NCBI RefSeq assembly: GCF_015163075.1
Contig: NZ_JADDXU010000003.1
Span: forward strand, 1-64,000
Length of the DNA stretch: 64,000 nucleotides
From: Streptomyces justiciae
GTDB taxonomy: Bacteria > Actinomycetota > Actinomycetes > Streptomycetales > Streptomycetaceae
Direction of reading: 5' to 3'
A program made the translations under genes and the position numbers. This document shows, one piece after another, positions 7,904-16,583 of the stretch (position 1 is the stretch's first letter; every line of letters begins with the position of its first letter). Under the pieces are notes generated by a model, which was given only the letters and a program-made list of their open reading frames with translations, ran no database searches and had not been told where the DNA came from.

Positions 7904-8245
7904 TCAGAGTGCGCAGCGAGGACGGATGTAGCCGTCGCTGCCCGTCTGCACGTAGGTGTCCGACACGTACTCACCGTTGGAGATGCAGTCCCAGATGTTC
8001 GACGTGCCGTAGGGACCCGTCACCGTCGTCCCCGGTGTCTGGCAGAGGATCGCGACCTGGGCGCCCTCGGCGAGCACCCTGACGATGGGGTAGCTGGTGC
8101 CGGGACCGCTGCGGACGTTGAGCCGGTATCCCGGCGCGACCGGGTAGTAGCGCACCTCTGCTTCGGCCTGGGCGGTGGCGCTCAGCGTGATGAAGGCACC
8201 TGTGGCGCCGGCGAGCAGGACGGATCTGCGGTTCCAGGTCTGCAT
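7904..8245 (-). CDS. Secreted SH3-domain protein, copy 3
   Basis: 113 residues from ATG at 8243-8245 (AAGGGA about five bases ahead); the frame is open upstream to 8314 but that part is not conserved with the paralogues. A twin-arginine-like signal NRRSVLLAGATGAF is nearly identical to copy 2. The mature protein is one SH3-type domain with conserved Cys residues in LCQTPG and at the C-terminal RCAL. Likely exported and wall-associated; no catalytic domain is present. Confidence 0.85.
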   Translation of the reverse strand: MQTWNRRSVLLAGATGAFITLSATAQAEAEVRYYPVAPGYRLNVRSGPGTSYPIVRVLAEGAQVAILCQTPGTTVTGPYGTSNIWDCISNGEYVSDTYVQTGSDGYIRPRCAL

Positions 8246-8338
8246 CGGAGTCCCTTGGATGAGAGCCGAGTTCGGAATGTGCGGCGGCGGAGGCGGACAG
8301 GCCGCCTCCGCCATGTCACGTGCGCGTTCGGGGTGAAC

Positions 8339-8656
8339 TCAGCCGCAGCGGTCCGCGACATAGCCGTCGCTGCCGGTCTGGACGTAGGCGTCCGACACGT
8401 ACTGGCCGTAGCTGATGTTGTCCCAGATGTTCGACGTGCCGTACGGGCCCGTCACCGACGTCCCCGGCGTCTGGCAGTAGATCGGCACCTTGGAACCCTC
8501 GGTCAGGACCCGGACGATGCTGAAGTTGGTGCCGGGGCCGCTGCGGACGTTGAGACGGACGCCAGGCGCGATCGAGTAGTAGCGGACCGATGCCGTTGCC
8601 GACAGGGCCTCGATCTCGTCGGCTCCCTCGGCCTCTTCCACACGGTCGACAGACAT
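8339..8656 (-). CDS. SH3-domain protein, copy 4, without signal peptide
   Basis: 105 residues. From residue 22 on (ATASVRYYSIAPG) it matches the mature part of copies 2 and 3, including YCQTPG, GPYGTSNIWD and the C-terminal cysteine. The first 20 residues (MSVDRVEEAEGADE...) are acidic and hydrophilic, so the export signal of the other copies is missing. The ATG at 8656 is well supported by GGGGGAGG six bases upstream. Either this copy is cytosolic, or the signal was replaced or lost and the gene is decaying. It is divergent from the kinase gene. Confidence 0.75.
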   Translation of the reverse strand: MSVDRVEEAEGADEIEALSATASVRYYSIAPGVRLNVRSGPGTNFSIVRVLTEGSKVPIYCQTPGTSVTGPYGTSNIWDNISYGQYVSDAYVQTGSDGYVADRCG

Positions 8657-8838
8657 GAAAAACCTCCCCCGTTGAACCCCATGACTGCCATGGGGCCCCG
8701 TTGATTCCCCTGAATCACGCCATCAAACAGATGTACGCAACTCGCGCACGGAGACTAGCAAGCCGCCTCTGTCTCGTACGAGTCATCGACTAGGCTCCGT
8801 GCGTCGCGCGCGCGGACGAACAGCACGGGGGTGGTCCC

Positions 8839-10929
8839 ATGGCGCCACAGCGCAATACCGGAGCGGGCGCGGAAGCGGAACTTCCCGAGTACGCCGGTCA
8901 CTACCGCCTGGAGTCATGCCTCGGGTCAGGCGGGATGGGTGTCGTGCACCTCGCCCGGAGCACCTCGGGGATGAAGCTCGCGGTGAAGATCGTGCACGCC
9001 GAGTTCGCGCGAGATCCCGAGTTCAGGGGACGGTTCCGGCAGGAGGTGGCAGCCGCGCGGAGGGTGAGCGGGGCGTTCACAGCGTCCGTCGTGGACGCCG
9101 ATCCAGAGGCCGAACGGCCTTGGATGGCCACCCTGTTCATCCCTGGCCCGACGCTGTCCGACCATGTGAAGCGGAACGGCCCCATGGAGCCGGCCCAGTT
9201 GCGCCGCCTGATGGCCGGACTGGCGGAGGCACTGCGGGACATCCACCGCGTCGGCGTGGTGCACCGGGACCTCAAGCCGAGCAATGTGCTGCTCGCCGAC
9301 GACGGTCCGAAGGTCATCGACTTCGGCATTTCCCGGCCAAAGGACAGCGAACTGCGCACGGAGACCGGGAAGTTGATCGGCACTCCGCCCTTCATGGCAC
9401 CCGAGCAGTTCCGGCGACCCCGAGAGGTCGGGCCCGCTGCCGATGTCTTCGCGCTCGGGTCCGTGATGGTGCACGCGGCGACCGGGCGCGGGCCGTTCGA
9501 CTCCGACAGCCCGTATGTCGTCGCCTACCAGGTCGTGCACGACGAGCCGGACCTGACCGACGTACCGGAGAACCTGGCACCGCTGGTGCTGCGCTGCCTC
9601 GCCAAGGAGCCTGAGGACCGGCCCACTCCCGACGAGTTGATGCGTGCGCTGCGGTCGGTCGCCGCCTCGTACGACACGCAGGCCTTCATACCGGCCCAAC
9701 GGGCCGGGGACGCGCCGAAATCCGACTCCGCACCGCCGCCGCCCCGGGCCCGCAGACGCCCCGGCCGGAAGACGGTCCTCGCCGCGGCGGCAGGCGTGCT
9801 CGTCGTGGCCGGTGTCCTTGCCTCGGTCCGGCTGCTGGGCGGAAGCGGCACCACCACGGAGGGCGGCGGCACACCCTCGGCCTCCACCTCCCGGTTCACC
9901 GGCTGGGAAGCGAACCCGGTGCCCGAAGGTACGGGTGCCGCTCAGTGCTCATACGGAGGACGGCAGTTGCTCTGCGCTCGCCCCGGCGCGCTCTTCGGCC
10001 TCGACCCGTCCGACGGCACCGTGCTCTGGCGACACCCGATGGCCACGTCGAGCGCGACCAAGCCGCCGGTCCTGGCAGCCGGGCTCGTGCAGCCGATGAC
10101 GGACGAGAGCCAGCGCCTGGAGGCGCTGGACCCCGCGTCGGGCAAGGCCCGATGGCAGCGGAAGATGCCCGCGCGCAACGCAATACAGGTCGCCGGGCGC
10201 ACGATCCTGCTCACCACCCTCGACGGGACCGTCAGGGGGATGGACGCGTCGACGGGCGACCCGAAGTGGAGCCGACGGATTCCGGGGCACCCTCTGCCGT
10301 CCTTCGCTTCCTTCGCCGGAGACCCCCTGGTGTACGCGACGAATCCCTCGGCCGACGCGTCGAAGACCCGGGTCACCGCCGTGGACCCGGCCACCGGAGC
10401 GGTGCGCTGGGACGCGCGACTGGACGGGAAACTGACGCTGATCGGTGTGCAGGGCGGATCCCTCTTCTTCCTCGCCACCGACAAGGTCTACGACGACACG
10501 GACGCCGTCGTGCGCTACACACCGTCCACCAAGTCGGCGCGCCGGGTGGCGCTGCCGATGGGGCGCGCCGATGCACGGGCGGTCGTACACGAAAACGTCG
10601 TCTATCTCCTCGGCACGGGCGGCTCGCTCGAGGCCGTGGACATGAAGGCGCGCAAGCGGCTGTGGCACCTCGAAACGGCCGTCAGCAGAGGTTCTGTTCC
10701 TGTATCCGACGGCACCCACGTGTTCTTCGTCGCCGCCGACGGCCGTTTGCTCGCCGTCGACGCAAAGGAGGGTCACCTCGTCGGGCAGACCCCGGTCCGC
10801 TTGGACGCCGCCTCGGACCGGGTCGCCGGTGCTCTGCCCGGCCCCTTGCTAGCCCACGGCCACCTCTACGCCACCGCCCCCGACGGCACCGTCTTCGCCG
10901 TGGACGCGCGTGACCCGGCGGCCTGGTAG
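8839..10929 (+). CDS. Transmembrane Ser/Thr protein kinase with beta-propeller sensor
   Basis: 696-residue PknB-type kinase. The glycine loop is GSGGMGVVHLA near residue 31, the catalytic loop HRDLKPSN has H142/D144, DFG and APE motifs follow, and the kinase domain ends near residue 270. A Pro-rich juxtamembrane stretch leads to one membrane helix at about 311-333. The outer part is a PQQ-like beta-propeller with at least six blade motifs such as LDPSDGTVLW and VDPATGAVRW, which may sense a ligand. It lies head-to-head with the four SH3 genes. GGGGGTG precedes the ATG, and TAGGCT at 8791-8796 may be the -10 box. Confidence 0.92.
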   Translation: MAPQRNTGAGAEAELPEYAGHYRLESCLGSGGMGVVHLARSTSGMKLAVKIVHAEFARDPEFRGRFRQEVAAARRVSGAFTASVVDADPEAERPWMATLFIPGPTLSDHVKRNGPMEPAQLRRLMAGLAEALRDIHRVGVVHRDLKPSNVLLADDGPKVIDFGISRPKDSELRTETGKLIGTPPFMAPEQFRRPREVGPAADVFALGSVMVHAATGRGPFDSDSPYVVAYQVVHDEPDLTDVPENLAPLVLRCLAKEPEDRPTPDELMRALRSVAASYDTQAFIPAQRAGDAPKSDSAPPPPRARRRPGRKTVLAAAAGVLVVAGVLASVRLLGGSGTTTEGGGTPSASTSRFTGWEANPVPEGTGAAQCSYGGRQLLCARPGALFGLDPSDGTVLWRHPMATSSATKPPVLAAGLVQPMTDESQRLEALDPASGKARWQRKMPARNAIQVAGRTILLTTLDGTVRGMDASTGDPKWSRRIPGHPLPSFASFAGDPLVYATNPSADASKTRVTAVDPATGAVRWDARLDGKLTLIGVQGGSLFFLATDKVYDDTDAVVRYTPSTKSARRVALPMGRADARAVVHENVVYLLGTGGSLEAVDMKARKRLWHLETAVSRGSVPVSDGTHVFFVAADGRLLAVDAKEGHLVGQTPVRLDAASDRVAGALPGPLLAHGHLYATAPDGTVFAVDARDPAAW

Positions 10930-10959
10930 CAGCCGAAAGGACTACCCCCAAGGCAGAAA

Positions 10960-10986
10960 GGGCCGCCCCCGAGAAGGAGGCGGCCC
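10960..10986. terminator. Bidirectional terminator kinase/ilvD
   Basis: GGGCCGCC (10960-10967) pairs with GGCGGCCC (10979-10986). It lies between the stop codons of the convergent kinase and ilvD genes. Confidence 0.7.
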
Positions 10987-11001
10987 CGTGGGTCAGAAGG
11001 T

Positions 11002-12855
11002 TCAGCCCAGTTTCGAGACGTCCCGGACCGCGCCCTTGTCCGCGCTCGTCGCCATCGCGGCGTACGCCTTCAGCGCGGCGGAGACCTTGCGTTCGCGGTT
11101 CTTGGGGACGTACGCCCCGCCCAGCGCCTGCTCGCGGCGGGTCAGTTCGGCGTCGTCGACCAGGAGCTCGATCGTGCGGCCCGGGATGTCGATGCGGATG
11201 CGGTCGCCGTCCTCGACGAGGGCGATCGTGCCGCCCGCGGCGGCCTCCGGGGAGGCGTGGCCGATCGACAGCCCCGACGTGCCGCCGGAGAAGCGGCCGT
11301 CGGTGACGAGCGCGCAGGCCTTGCCGAGGCCGCGGCCCTTCAGGTACGAGGTCGGGTAGAGCATCTCCTGCATGCCCGGGCCGCCCTTGGGGCCCTCGTA
11401 GCGGATGACCACCACGTCGCCCTCCTTGATCTCCTTCAGGAGGATCTTCTGGACGGCTTCCTCCTGGGACTCGCAGACGACCGCCGGGCCCTCGAACCGC
11501 CAGATCGACTCGTCGACGCCGGCCGTCTTCACGACGCAGCCGTCGACCGCCAGGTTGCCCTTGAGGACCGCCAGGCCGCCGTCCTTGGAGTACGCGTGCT
11601 CGGCGGACCGGATGCAGCCGCCCTCCGCGTCCTCGTCGAGGGCCTCCCAGCGCTCCGACTGCGAGAAGGCCTCGGCCGAGCGGACGCAGCCCGGGGCTGC
11701 GTGCCACAGCTCGACCGCCTCGGCGGACGGGGAGCCGCCGCGGACGTCCCACGTCTTCAGCCAGTCCGCGAGGGACGGGCTGTGGACCGAGTGGACGTCC
11801 TCGTTCAGGAGGCCGGCGCGGTGGAGTTCGCCGAGGAGGGCCGGGATGCCGCCCGCGCGGTGCACGTCCTCCATGTAGTACGTGCGGTTCTTCGCCACGT
11901 TCGGCGCGACCTTCGCCAGGCAGGGCACCCGGCGCGAGACCGCGTCGATCTCGTTGAGGCCGAAGGGGACTCCCGCCTCCTGAGCCGCGGCCAGCAGGTG
12001 CAGGATCGTGTTGGTCGAGCCGCCCATCGCGATGTCCAGCGCCATCGCGTTCTCGAAGGCCGCGAAGGAGGCGATCGAGCGCGGCAGGACCGTCTCGTCG
12101 TCCTGCTCGTAGTAGCGGCGGGTGATGTCCATGACCGTGCGGGCCGCGTCCTCGTACAGCCGGCGGCGGGCCGTGTGCGTGGCCAGGACCGAGCCGTTGC
12201 CGGGGAGCGAGAGGCCGATGGCCTCCGTCAGGCAGTTCATCGAGTTGGCGGTGAACATGCCGGAACAGGAGCCGCAGGTCGGGCAGGCGTTCTCCTCGAT
12301 ACGGAGGATGTCCTCGTCCGAGATCTTGTCGTTCACGGCGTCGGAGATCGCGTCGACCAGGTCGAGCGTGCGGACCGTGCCGTCCACCAGGGTGGCGCGG
12401 CCGGACTCCATCGGGCCGCCGGAGACGAAGACCGTCGGGATGTTCAGGCGCAGGGCCGCGTTGAGCATGCCCGGCGTGATCTTGTCGCAGTTGGAGATGC
12501 AGATCAGGGCGTCGGCGCAGTGGGCCTCGACCATGTACTCGACCGAGTCCGCGATCAGGTCGCGGGAGGGCAGGGAGTACAGCATGCCGCCGTGGCCCAT
12601 CGCGATGCCGTCGTCCACCGCGATCGTGTTGAACTCGCGCGGGATGCCGCCCGCCTCGCGGATCGCCTCGGAGACGATCCGGCCGACCGGCTGGAGGTGG
12701 GTGTGGCCCGGAACGAACTCGGTGAAGGAGTTGGCGACCGCGATGATCGGCTTGCGGCCGATGTCCGCACCGGGTACACCGGAGGCGCGCATAAGGGCGC
12801 GTGCGCCCGCCATGTTGCGGCCGTGGGTGACTGTGCGGGACCTCAGCTCGGGCAT
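11002..12855 (-). CDS. ilvD: Dihydroxy-acid dehydratase
   Basis: Fe-S dehydratase converting 2,3-dihydroxy-3-methylbutanoate and its isoleucine-pathway analogue to the 2-keto acids, in valine, leucine and isoleucine synthesis. 617 residues, full family length. The start [14 protein letters not shown] has GAAGGAGCGACG directly upstream, so the longer open frame to 12984 is not used. Cluster-binding cysteines are visible in [12 protein letters not shown] and in [24 protein letters not shown] near 12890 on the minus strand may be the -10 box. The gene is not next to other ilv genes here. Confidence 0.97.
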   Translation of the reverse strand: MPELRSRTVTHGRNMAGARALMRASGVPGADIGRKPIIAVANSFTEFVPGHTHLQPVGRIVSEAIREAGGIPREFNTIAVDDGIAMGHGGMLYSLPSRDLIADSVEYMVEAHCADALICISNCDKITPGMLNAALRLNIPTVFVSGGPMESGRATLVDGTVRTLDLVDAISDAVNDKISDEDILRIEENACPTCGSCSGMFTANSMNCLTEAIGLSLPGNGSVLATHTARRRLYEDAARTVMDITRRYYEQDDETVLPRSIASFAAFENAMALDIAMGGSTNTILHLLAAAQEAGVPFGLNEIDAVSRRVPCLAKVAPNVAKNRTYYMEDVHRAGGIPALLGELHRAGLLNEDVHSVHSPSLADWLKTWDVRGGSPSAEAVELWHAAPGCVRSAEAFSQSERWEALDEDAEGGCIRSAEHAYSKDGGLAVLKGNLAVDGCVVKTAGVDESIWRFEGPAVVCESQEEAVQKILLKEIKEGDVVVIRYEGPKGGPGMQEMLYPTSYLKGRGLGKACALVTDGRFSGGTSGLSIGHASPEAAAGGTIALVEDGDRIRIDIPGRTIELLVDDAELTRREQALGGAYVPKNRERKVSAALKAYAAMATSADKGAVRDVSKLG

Positions 12856-12948
12856 CGTCGCTCGCTCCTTCAGACAGTTGTGGCTGCTATCGAGCGTACG
12901 CCGGTCATCCAGGGGGCGGGACGAGGTGTCCGGAATGCGGGACGCACA

Positions 12949-13020
12949 TCTCGCACCCCAGGGATCAGCCGTCTCACGCCCCAAGGATCAGCCGTCTCGC
13001 GCCCCAGGGCTCGTCTCGCG
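12949..13020. repeat. 23-bp tandem repeat between TetR gene and ilvD
   Basis: Two near-identical 23-bp units (12949-12971 and 12972-12994) are followed by truncated units from 12995 and 13014. Each begins TCTCrC and contains CCCCArGGATCAGCCG. It is non-coding, lying between the TetR stop and the ilvD promoter. Function unknown. Confidence 0.7.
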
Positions 13021-13021
13021 C

Positions 13022-13630
13022 TCAGGGCCCGGTCAGATGCCCCTGCACCACCGGCGCCACCCGCGCGATGATCTGCTCCACGTCCGCCGACGCCAGCGGC
13101 TCCACCTTGATCACGTACCGCAGCATCGCGATCCCGACCAGCTGCGCGGCCGCCAGCTCGGCACGCAGTTCCGCGTCCGGGGCGTCGAGCTCACCAGCGA
13201 TCCGGCGCAGCAGCTGCGCGGAGACGAGGCGGCGGAAGACGGTGGCCGCGGCCTCGTTGTTGACCGCCGAGCGGACGATCGCGAGCAGCGGCTTGCGGGT
13301 CACCGGGTTCTCCCAGAGCCCGAAGATGACCTGGGTCATCCGCTCGCCGACGTCCTCCACCGGCCCTTCCAGCACCGTGTCCCGCACGATCAGCGCCGGC
13401 GCGAAGGCCACCTCCACGGCCGCCTCGAAGACCTGCTCCTTGGTGCCGAAGTAGTGGTGGACCAGGGCCGAGTCGACCCCGGCGGCCTTCGCGATGCCGC
13501 GCACCGACGTCTTCTCGTACCCCCGCTCGGAGAACTCCTCGCGGGCGGCGGCCAGGATGCGGTCGCGGGTGTCGGCTGATTCCGTACGAGGGGGCCGGCC
13601 CCGCTTGCGCGCGCTGACGCCGTCGGTCAC
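13022..13630 (-). CDS. TetR family transcriptional regulator
   Basis: 202 residues. An N-terminal helix-turn-helix ([31 protein letters not shown]..., with [10 protein letters not shown] recognition end) is followed by an all-helical ligand domain. The N-terminus is basic (RKRGRPPR). Its ATG overlaps the stop of the upstream sugar-isomerase-like gene (13627-13630), so the two are co-translated; the regulator may respond to that pathway, but this is inference. No palindromic operator is obvious in front of the operon. Confidence 0.9.
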   Translation of the reverse strand: MTDGVSARKRGRPPRTESADTRDRILAAAREEFSERGYEKTSVRGIAKAAGVDSALVHHYFGTKEQVFEAAVEVAFAPALIVRDTVLEGPVEDVGERMTQVIFGLWENPVTRKPLLAIVRSAVNNEAAATVFRRLVSAQLLRRIAGELDAPDAELRAELAAAQLVGIAMLRYVIKVEPLASADVEQIIARVAPVVQGHLTGP

Positions 13631-14454
13631 GGCAGCCTCTGCGCCTTCACGGCCGACGCCAGATGCAGCCGGGTGAAGGCCAGCGCCTCCGCGAGGTCGG
13701 CCTCACGTTCGGCGCTCGACATCGCGCGCCGGGTGTTGACCTCGATGACGACATGGCCGTCGAAGCCGCTCAGGGCGAGACGTTCCAGCAGTTCGGCGCA
13801 GGGCTGGTTGCCGCGGCCGGGGACGAGGTGCTCGTCCTTCGCGGAGCCGCGGCCGTCGGCGAGGTGGACGTGGCCGAGGCGGTCGCCCATGCGGTCGACC
13901 ATCTCCATCGCGTCGGTGCGGGCCGTCGCGGAGTGGCTGAGGTCGATCGTGAAGTGCCGGTAGTCCTCTTTGGTGACGTCCCAGTCGGGGGCGTACGCGA
14001 GCATCTCGCGGTCGCGGTAGCGCCACGGGTACATGTTCTCGACGGCGAACCGTACGTCCGTCTCGTTCGCCATCCGCCAGATCCCCTCGACGAAGTCGCG
14101 GGCGTACTGGCGCTGCCAGCGGAACGGGGGGTGGACGACGACGGTGCTCGCGCCGAGCTTCTCGGCGGCGGCCTGGGCGCGCTGGAGCTTGACCCAGGGG
14201 TCCGTCGACCACACGCGCTGCGTGATGAGCAGGCAGGGGGCGTGCACGGCGAGGATCGGGATCTGGTGGTAGTCGCTCAGCCTGCGCAGGGCTTCCATGT
14301 CCTGGCTGACGGGGTCGGTCCACACCATGACCTCTACACCGTCGTAACCCAGGCGTGCGGCGATCTCGAAGGCCGTCGCCGTCGACTCCGGGTACACGGA
14401 AGCCGTCGAGAGGGCGACCTTCGCGTCCGGGATCCGTACGACTGGTTCTGCCAC
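13627..14454 (-). CDS. Sugar phosphate isomerase/epimerase-like TIM barrel
   Basis: 275 residues of the xylose isomerase-like (AP endonuclease 2) family. The metal-site pattern is visible in [33 protein letters not shown] and HVVIEVNTR, giving the usual Glu/His/Asp ligands. The reaction is not known for this subgroup. GTG start at 14454; TAGGCT lies seven bases upstream, so it is probably leaderless. It heads a two-gene operon with the TetR gene. Confidence 0.85.
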   Translation of the reverse strand: MAEPVVRIPDAKVALSTASVYPESTATAFEIAARLGYDGVEVMVWTDPVSQDMEALRRLSDYHQIPILAVHAPCLLITQRVWSTDPWVKLQRAQAAAEKLGASTVVVHPPFRWQRQYARDFVEGIWRMANETDVRFAVENMYPWRYRDREMLAYAPDWDVTKEDYRHFTIDLSHSATARTDAMEMVDRMGDRLGHVHLADGRGSAKDEHLVPGRGNQPCAELLERLALSGFDGHVVIEVNTRRAMSSAEREADLAEALAFTRLHLASAVKAQRLP

Positions 14455-14550
14455 GTGGGTCAGCCTAAAGGGTTGGGTCGGGTGGGTGCGGGGTGCCTAT
14501 TCGCCGTTGTGGGGTTTGCCACGGGCGGGTGCGGGTGCGTTCGTGGTTGC

Positions 14551-14572
14551 TCGCGCAGTTCCCCGCGCCCCT
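14551..14572 (-). repeat. Interspersed intergenic repeat, copy A
   Basis: Read on the minus strand, this 22-bp stretch with core GCGGGGAACTGCGCG is identical to 21832-21853. It lies immediately downstream of the ppx stop codon. I recall the same short sequence appearing very often in Streptomyces intergenic regions. Confidence 0.7.
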
Positions 14573-14578
14573 GGGGCG

Positions 14579-15511
14579 TTACACCGAGCCCATGTGATCA
14601 AGTCGCCGGAGGATTACGCCCTCCCTCAGCGCCCAGGGACAGATCTCCAGCTTCTCCACACCGAACAGATCCATCGCCCCCTCCGCCACCAGGGCGCCCG
14701 CCAGCAGCTGGCCGGCTCGGCCCTCCGAGACTCCCGGGAGTTCGGAGCGCTGGGCCACCGTCATCCCCGCCAGCTGCGGCACCCACGCCTCCAGGGACTC
14801 CCGCTTCAGCTCGCGCTGGACGTAGAGGCCCTCGGCGGAGCGGGCGGCGCCGGCGAGGCGGGCCAGTTGCTTGAAGGTCTTGGAGGTGGCGACCACATGG
14901 TCGGGGGCGCCGAAGCGGGTGAACTCGCCGACCGTGCGGGCGATCTGGGCGCGGACATGGCGTCGTAGGGCCCTTATCGCCTCCGGGTCCGGCGGGTCGC
15001 CCGGCAGCCAGCCCGCGGTGAGGCGGCCGGCGCCGAGGGGCAGCGAGACCGCGGCGTCGGGCTCCTCGTCGATGCCGTACGCGATCTCCAGGCTGCCGCC
15101 GCCGATGTCGAGGACGAGCAGCTTCCCGGCCGACCAGCCGAACCAGCGGCGCGCGGCGAGGAAGGTGAGACGGGCCTCTTCGGCGCCGGTGAGGACCTGG
15201 AGCTCGACGCCGGTCTCGGCCTGCACGCGCGCGAGGACGTCGTCGGCGTTGCTGGCCTCGCGCACGGCGGAGGTGGCGAACGGCAGGAGGTCCTCGACGC
15301 CCTTGTCCTCGGCGGCCTGGAGGGCCTCCTTGACGACCGCGATCAGTTTGTCGACCCCTTCGGGGCTGACGGCCCCGGCCTCGTCGAGGAGTTGGGCGAG
15401 GCGCAGCTCCACCTTGTGCGAGTGCGCGGGCAGCGGGCGCGCGCCCGGGTGTGCATCCACCACCAGGAGATGCACCGTGTTCGATCCCACGTCGAGGACA
15501 CCGAGTCTCAT
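14579..15511 (-). CDS. ppx: Ppx/GppA family phosphatase
   Basis: 310-residue exopolyphosphatase/pppGpp phosphohydrolase family protein of the ASKHA fold. It starts [16 protein letters not shown] (phosphate-1 loop) and has [14 protein letters not shown] (second phosphate loop). These enzymes remove phosphate from polyphosphate or guanosine pentaphosphate; which substrate is used cannot be read from sequence. The ATG at 15511 has TAGCGT seven bases upstream and no Shine-Dalgarno, so the transcript is likely leaderless. It is short compared with E. coli Ppx and lacks the C-terminal HD part, as is usual in actinobacteria. Confidence 0.9.
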   Translation of the reverse strand: MRLGVLDVGSNTVHLLVVDAHPGARPLPAHSHKVELRLAQLLDEAGAVSPEGVDKLIAVVKEALQAAEDKGVEDLLPFATSAVREASNADDVLARVQAETGVELQVLTGAEEARLTFLAARRWFGWSAGKLLVLDIGGGSLEIAYGIDEEPDAAVSLPLGAGRLTAGWLPGDPPDPEAIRALRRHVRAQIARTVGEFTRFGAPDHVVATSKTFKQLARLAGAARSAEGLYVQRELKRESLEAWVPQLAGMTVAQRSELPGVSEGRAGQLLAGALVAEGAMDLFGVEKLEICPWALREGVILRRLDHMGSV

Positions 15512-15570
15512 GTACGGAACGCTACTGCCAGCCGAGCCGTCCGCCGTCCCCGGAGCCGTCCTGGGCGACT

Positions 15571-15576
15571 TACCCT
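15571..15576 (+). promoter_or_regulatory. -10 box of leaderless gene at 15583
   Basis: TACCCT is followed by GGACGC and the GTG start. The same 12 bases (TACCCTGGACGC) precede the start of the small gene at 44605 on the other strand. Confidence 0.55.
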
Positions 15577-15582
15577 GGACGC

Positions 15583-16512
15583 GTGCCAAAGACCAAAAAG
15601 GCGAAGAATGAGCAGGCCGCCACGGCCTCCGGCGCTTCTTCGCAGGCGAAGTCGCAGGTGGAGTCGTCGGTGAAGCCGTCGGTGACAGCGTCGGCGGACT
15701 CCCAGAAGTCACAGCTGATGACCGAGGTGAAGTCGCCGAAGATGTCGAAGAAGGCCCGGGCCGCGGACGAGAAGGGGCTCGACTTCGCGCGCGCGTGGGT
15801 GGAGTTCCCGGATCCGGCGGACGACGAGCAGGTCTTCCGGTGCGATCTGACATGGCTGACCTCTCGCTGGAACTGCATCTTCGGCAGCGGCTGCCAGGGC
15901 ATCCAGGCGGGCCGCGCGGACGACGGGTGCTGCACGCTGGGCGCGCACTTCTCCGACGAGGACGACGAGAAGCGGGTGGCCGGGCATGTGGCCAGGCTCA
16001 CTCCGGAGATCTGGCAGTTCCACGACGAGGGCCGGGAGCACGGCTGGATCTCGGAGGACGAGGACGGCGACCGGCAGACCCGCCCCTACCAGGGCTCCTG
16101 CATCTTCCAGAACCGTCCCGGCTTCGCCGGTGGCGCGGGCTGCTCGCTGCACATCCTGGCCATAAAGGAGGGCCGCGAGCCGCTGGAGACCAAGCCGGAC
16201 GTCTGCTGGCAGCTTCCGGTGCGGCGGACGTACGACTGGATCGACCGGCCCGACGACACCCGGGTGCTCCAGGTGTCGATCGGCGAGTACGACCGGCGCG
16301 GCTGGGGTCCGGGCGGCCATGACCTGCACTGGTGGTGCACGTCGGCGACCTCGGCGCACGGCGCGGGCGACTCGGTGTACGTGTCCTACGGCCCGGAGCT
16401 GACCGAGCTGATGGGCAAGGCCGGCTACGACCGGCTGGTCGAGCTGTGCGAGGAGCGGCTGGCCTCGCAGCTGCCGCTGCTGGCACCGCATCCTGCCGAT
16501 CCGGTGGGCTGA
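15583..16512 (+). CDS. Conserved Cys-rich hypothetical protein
   Basis: 309 residues from GTG at 15583. The first 75 residues are Lys/Ser/Ala-rich and probably disordered. The rest has a distinctive cysteine pattern: [49 protein letters not shown] and HWWCTS. This suggests a metal or Fe-S site, somewhat like YkgJ/DUF3109-type proteins, but I cannot assign a family with confidence. It is divergent from ppx with a short shared promoter region. Leaderless start is likely. Confidence 0.8.
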   Translation: MPKTKKAKNEQAATASGASSQAKSQVESSVKPSVTASADSQKSQLMTEVKSPKMSKKARAADEKGLDFARAWVEFPDPADDEQVFRCDLTWLTSRWNCIFGSGCQGIQAGRADDGCCTLGAHFSDEDDEKRVAGHVARLTPEIWQFHDEGREHGWISEDEDGDRQTRPYQGSCIFQNRPGFAGGAGCSLHILAIKEGREPLETKPDVCWQLPVRRTYDWIDRPDDTRVLQVSIGEYDRRGWGPGGHDLHWWCTSATSAHGAGDSVYVSYGPELTELMGKAGYDRLVELCEERLASQLPLLAPHPADPVG

Positions 16513-16583
16513 GGGGCGTATCGCGCGGGGCTGCGGGCGCCTCCCGCTCGCCACGTGGGCTGACCGGTCCATCAGCGACCGGT

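Noticed and set aside
11257..13071. A 604-codon open frame on the plus strand, antisense to ilvD
   Set aside because: It is the mirror of ilvD codon bias in high-GC DNA; residues are Arg/Val/Asp/Gly-heavy with no family motif, and it runs through the ilvD promoter and repeats.
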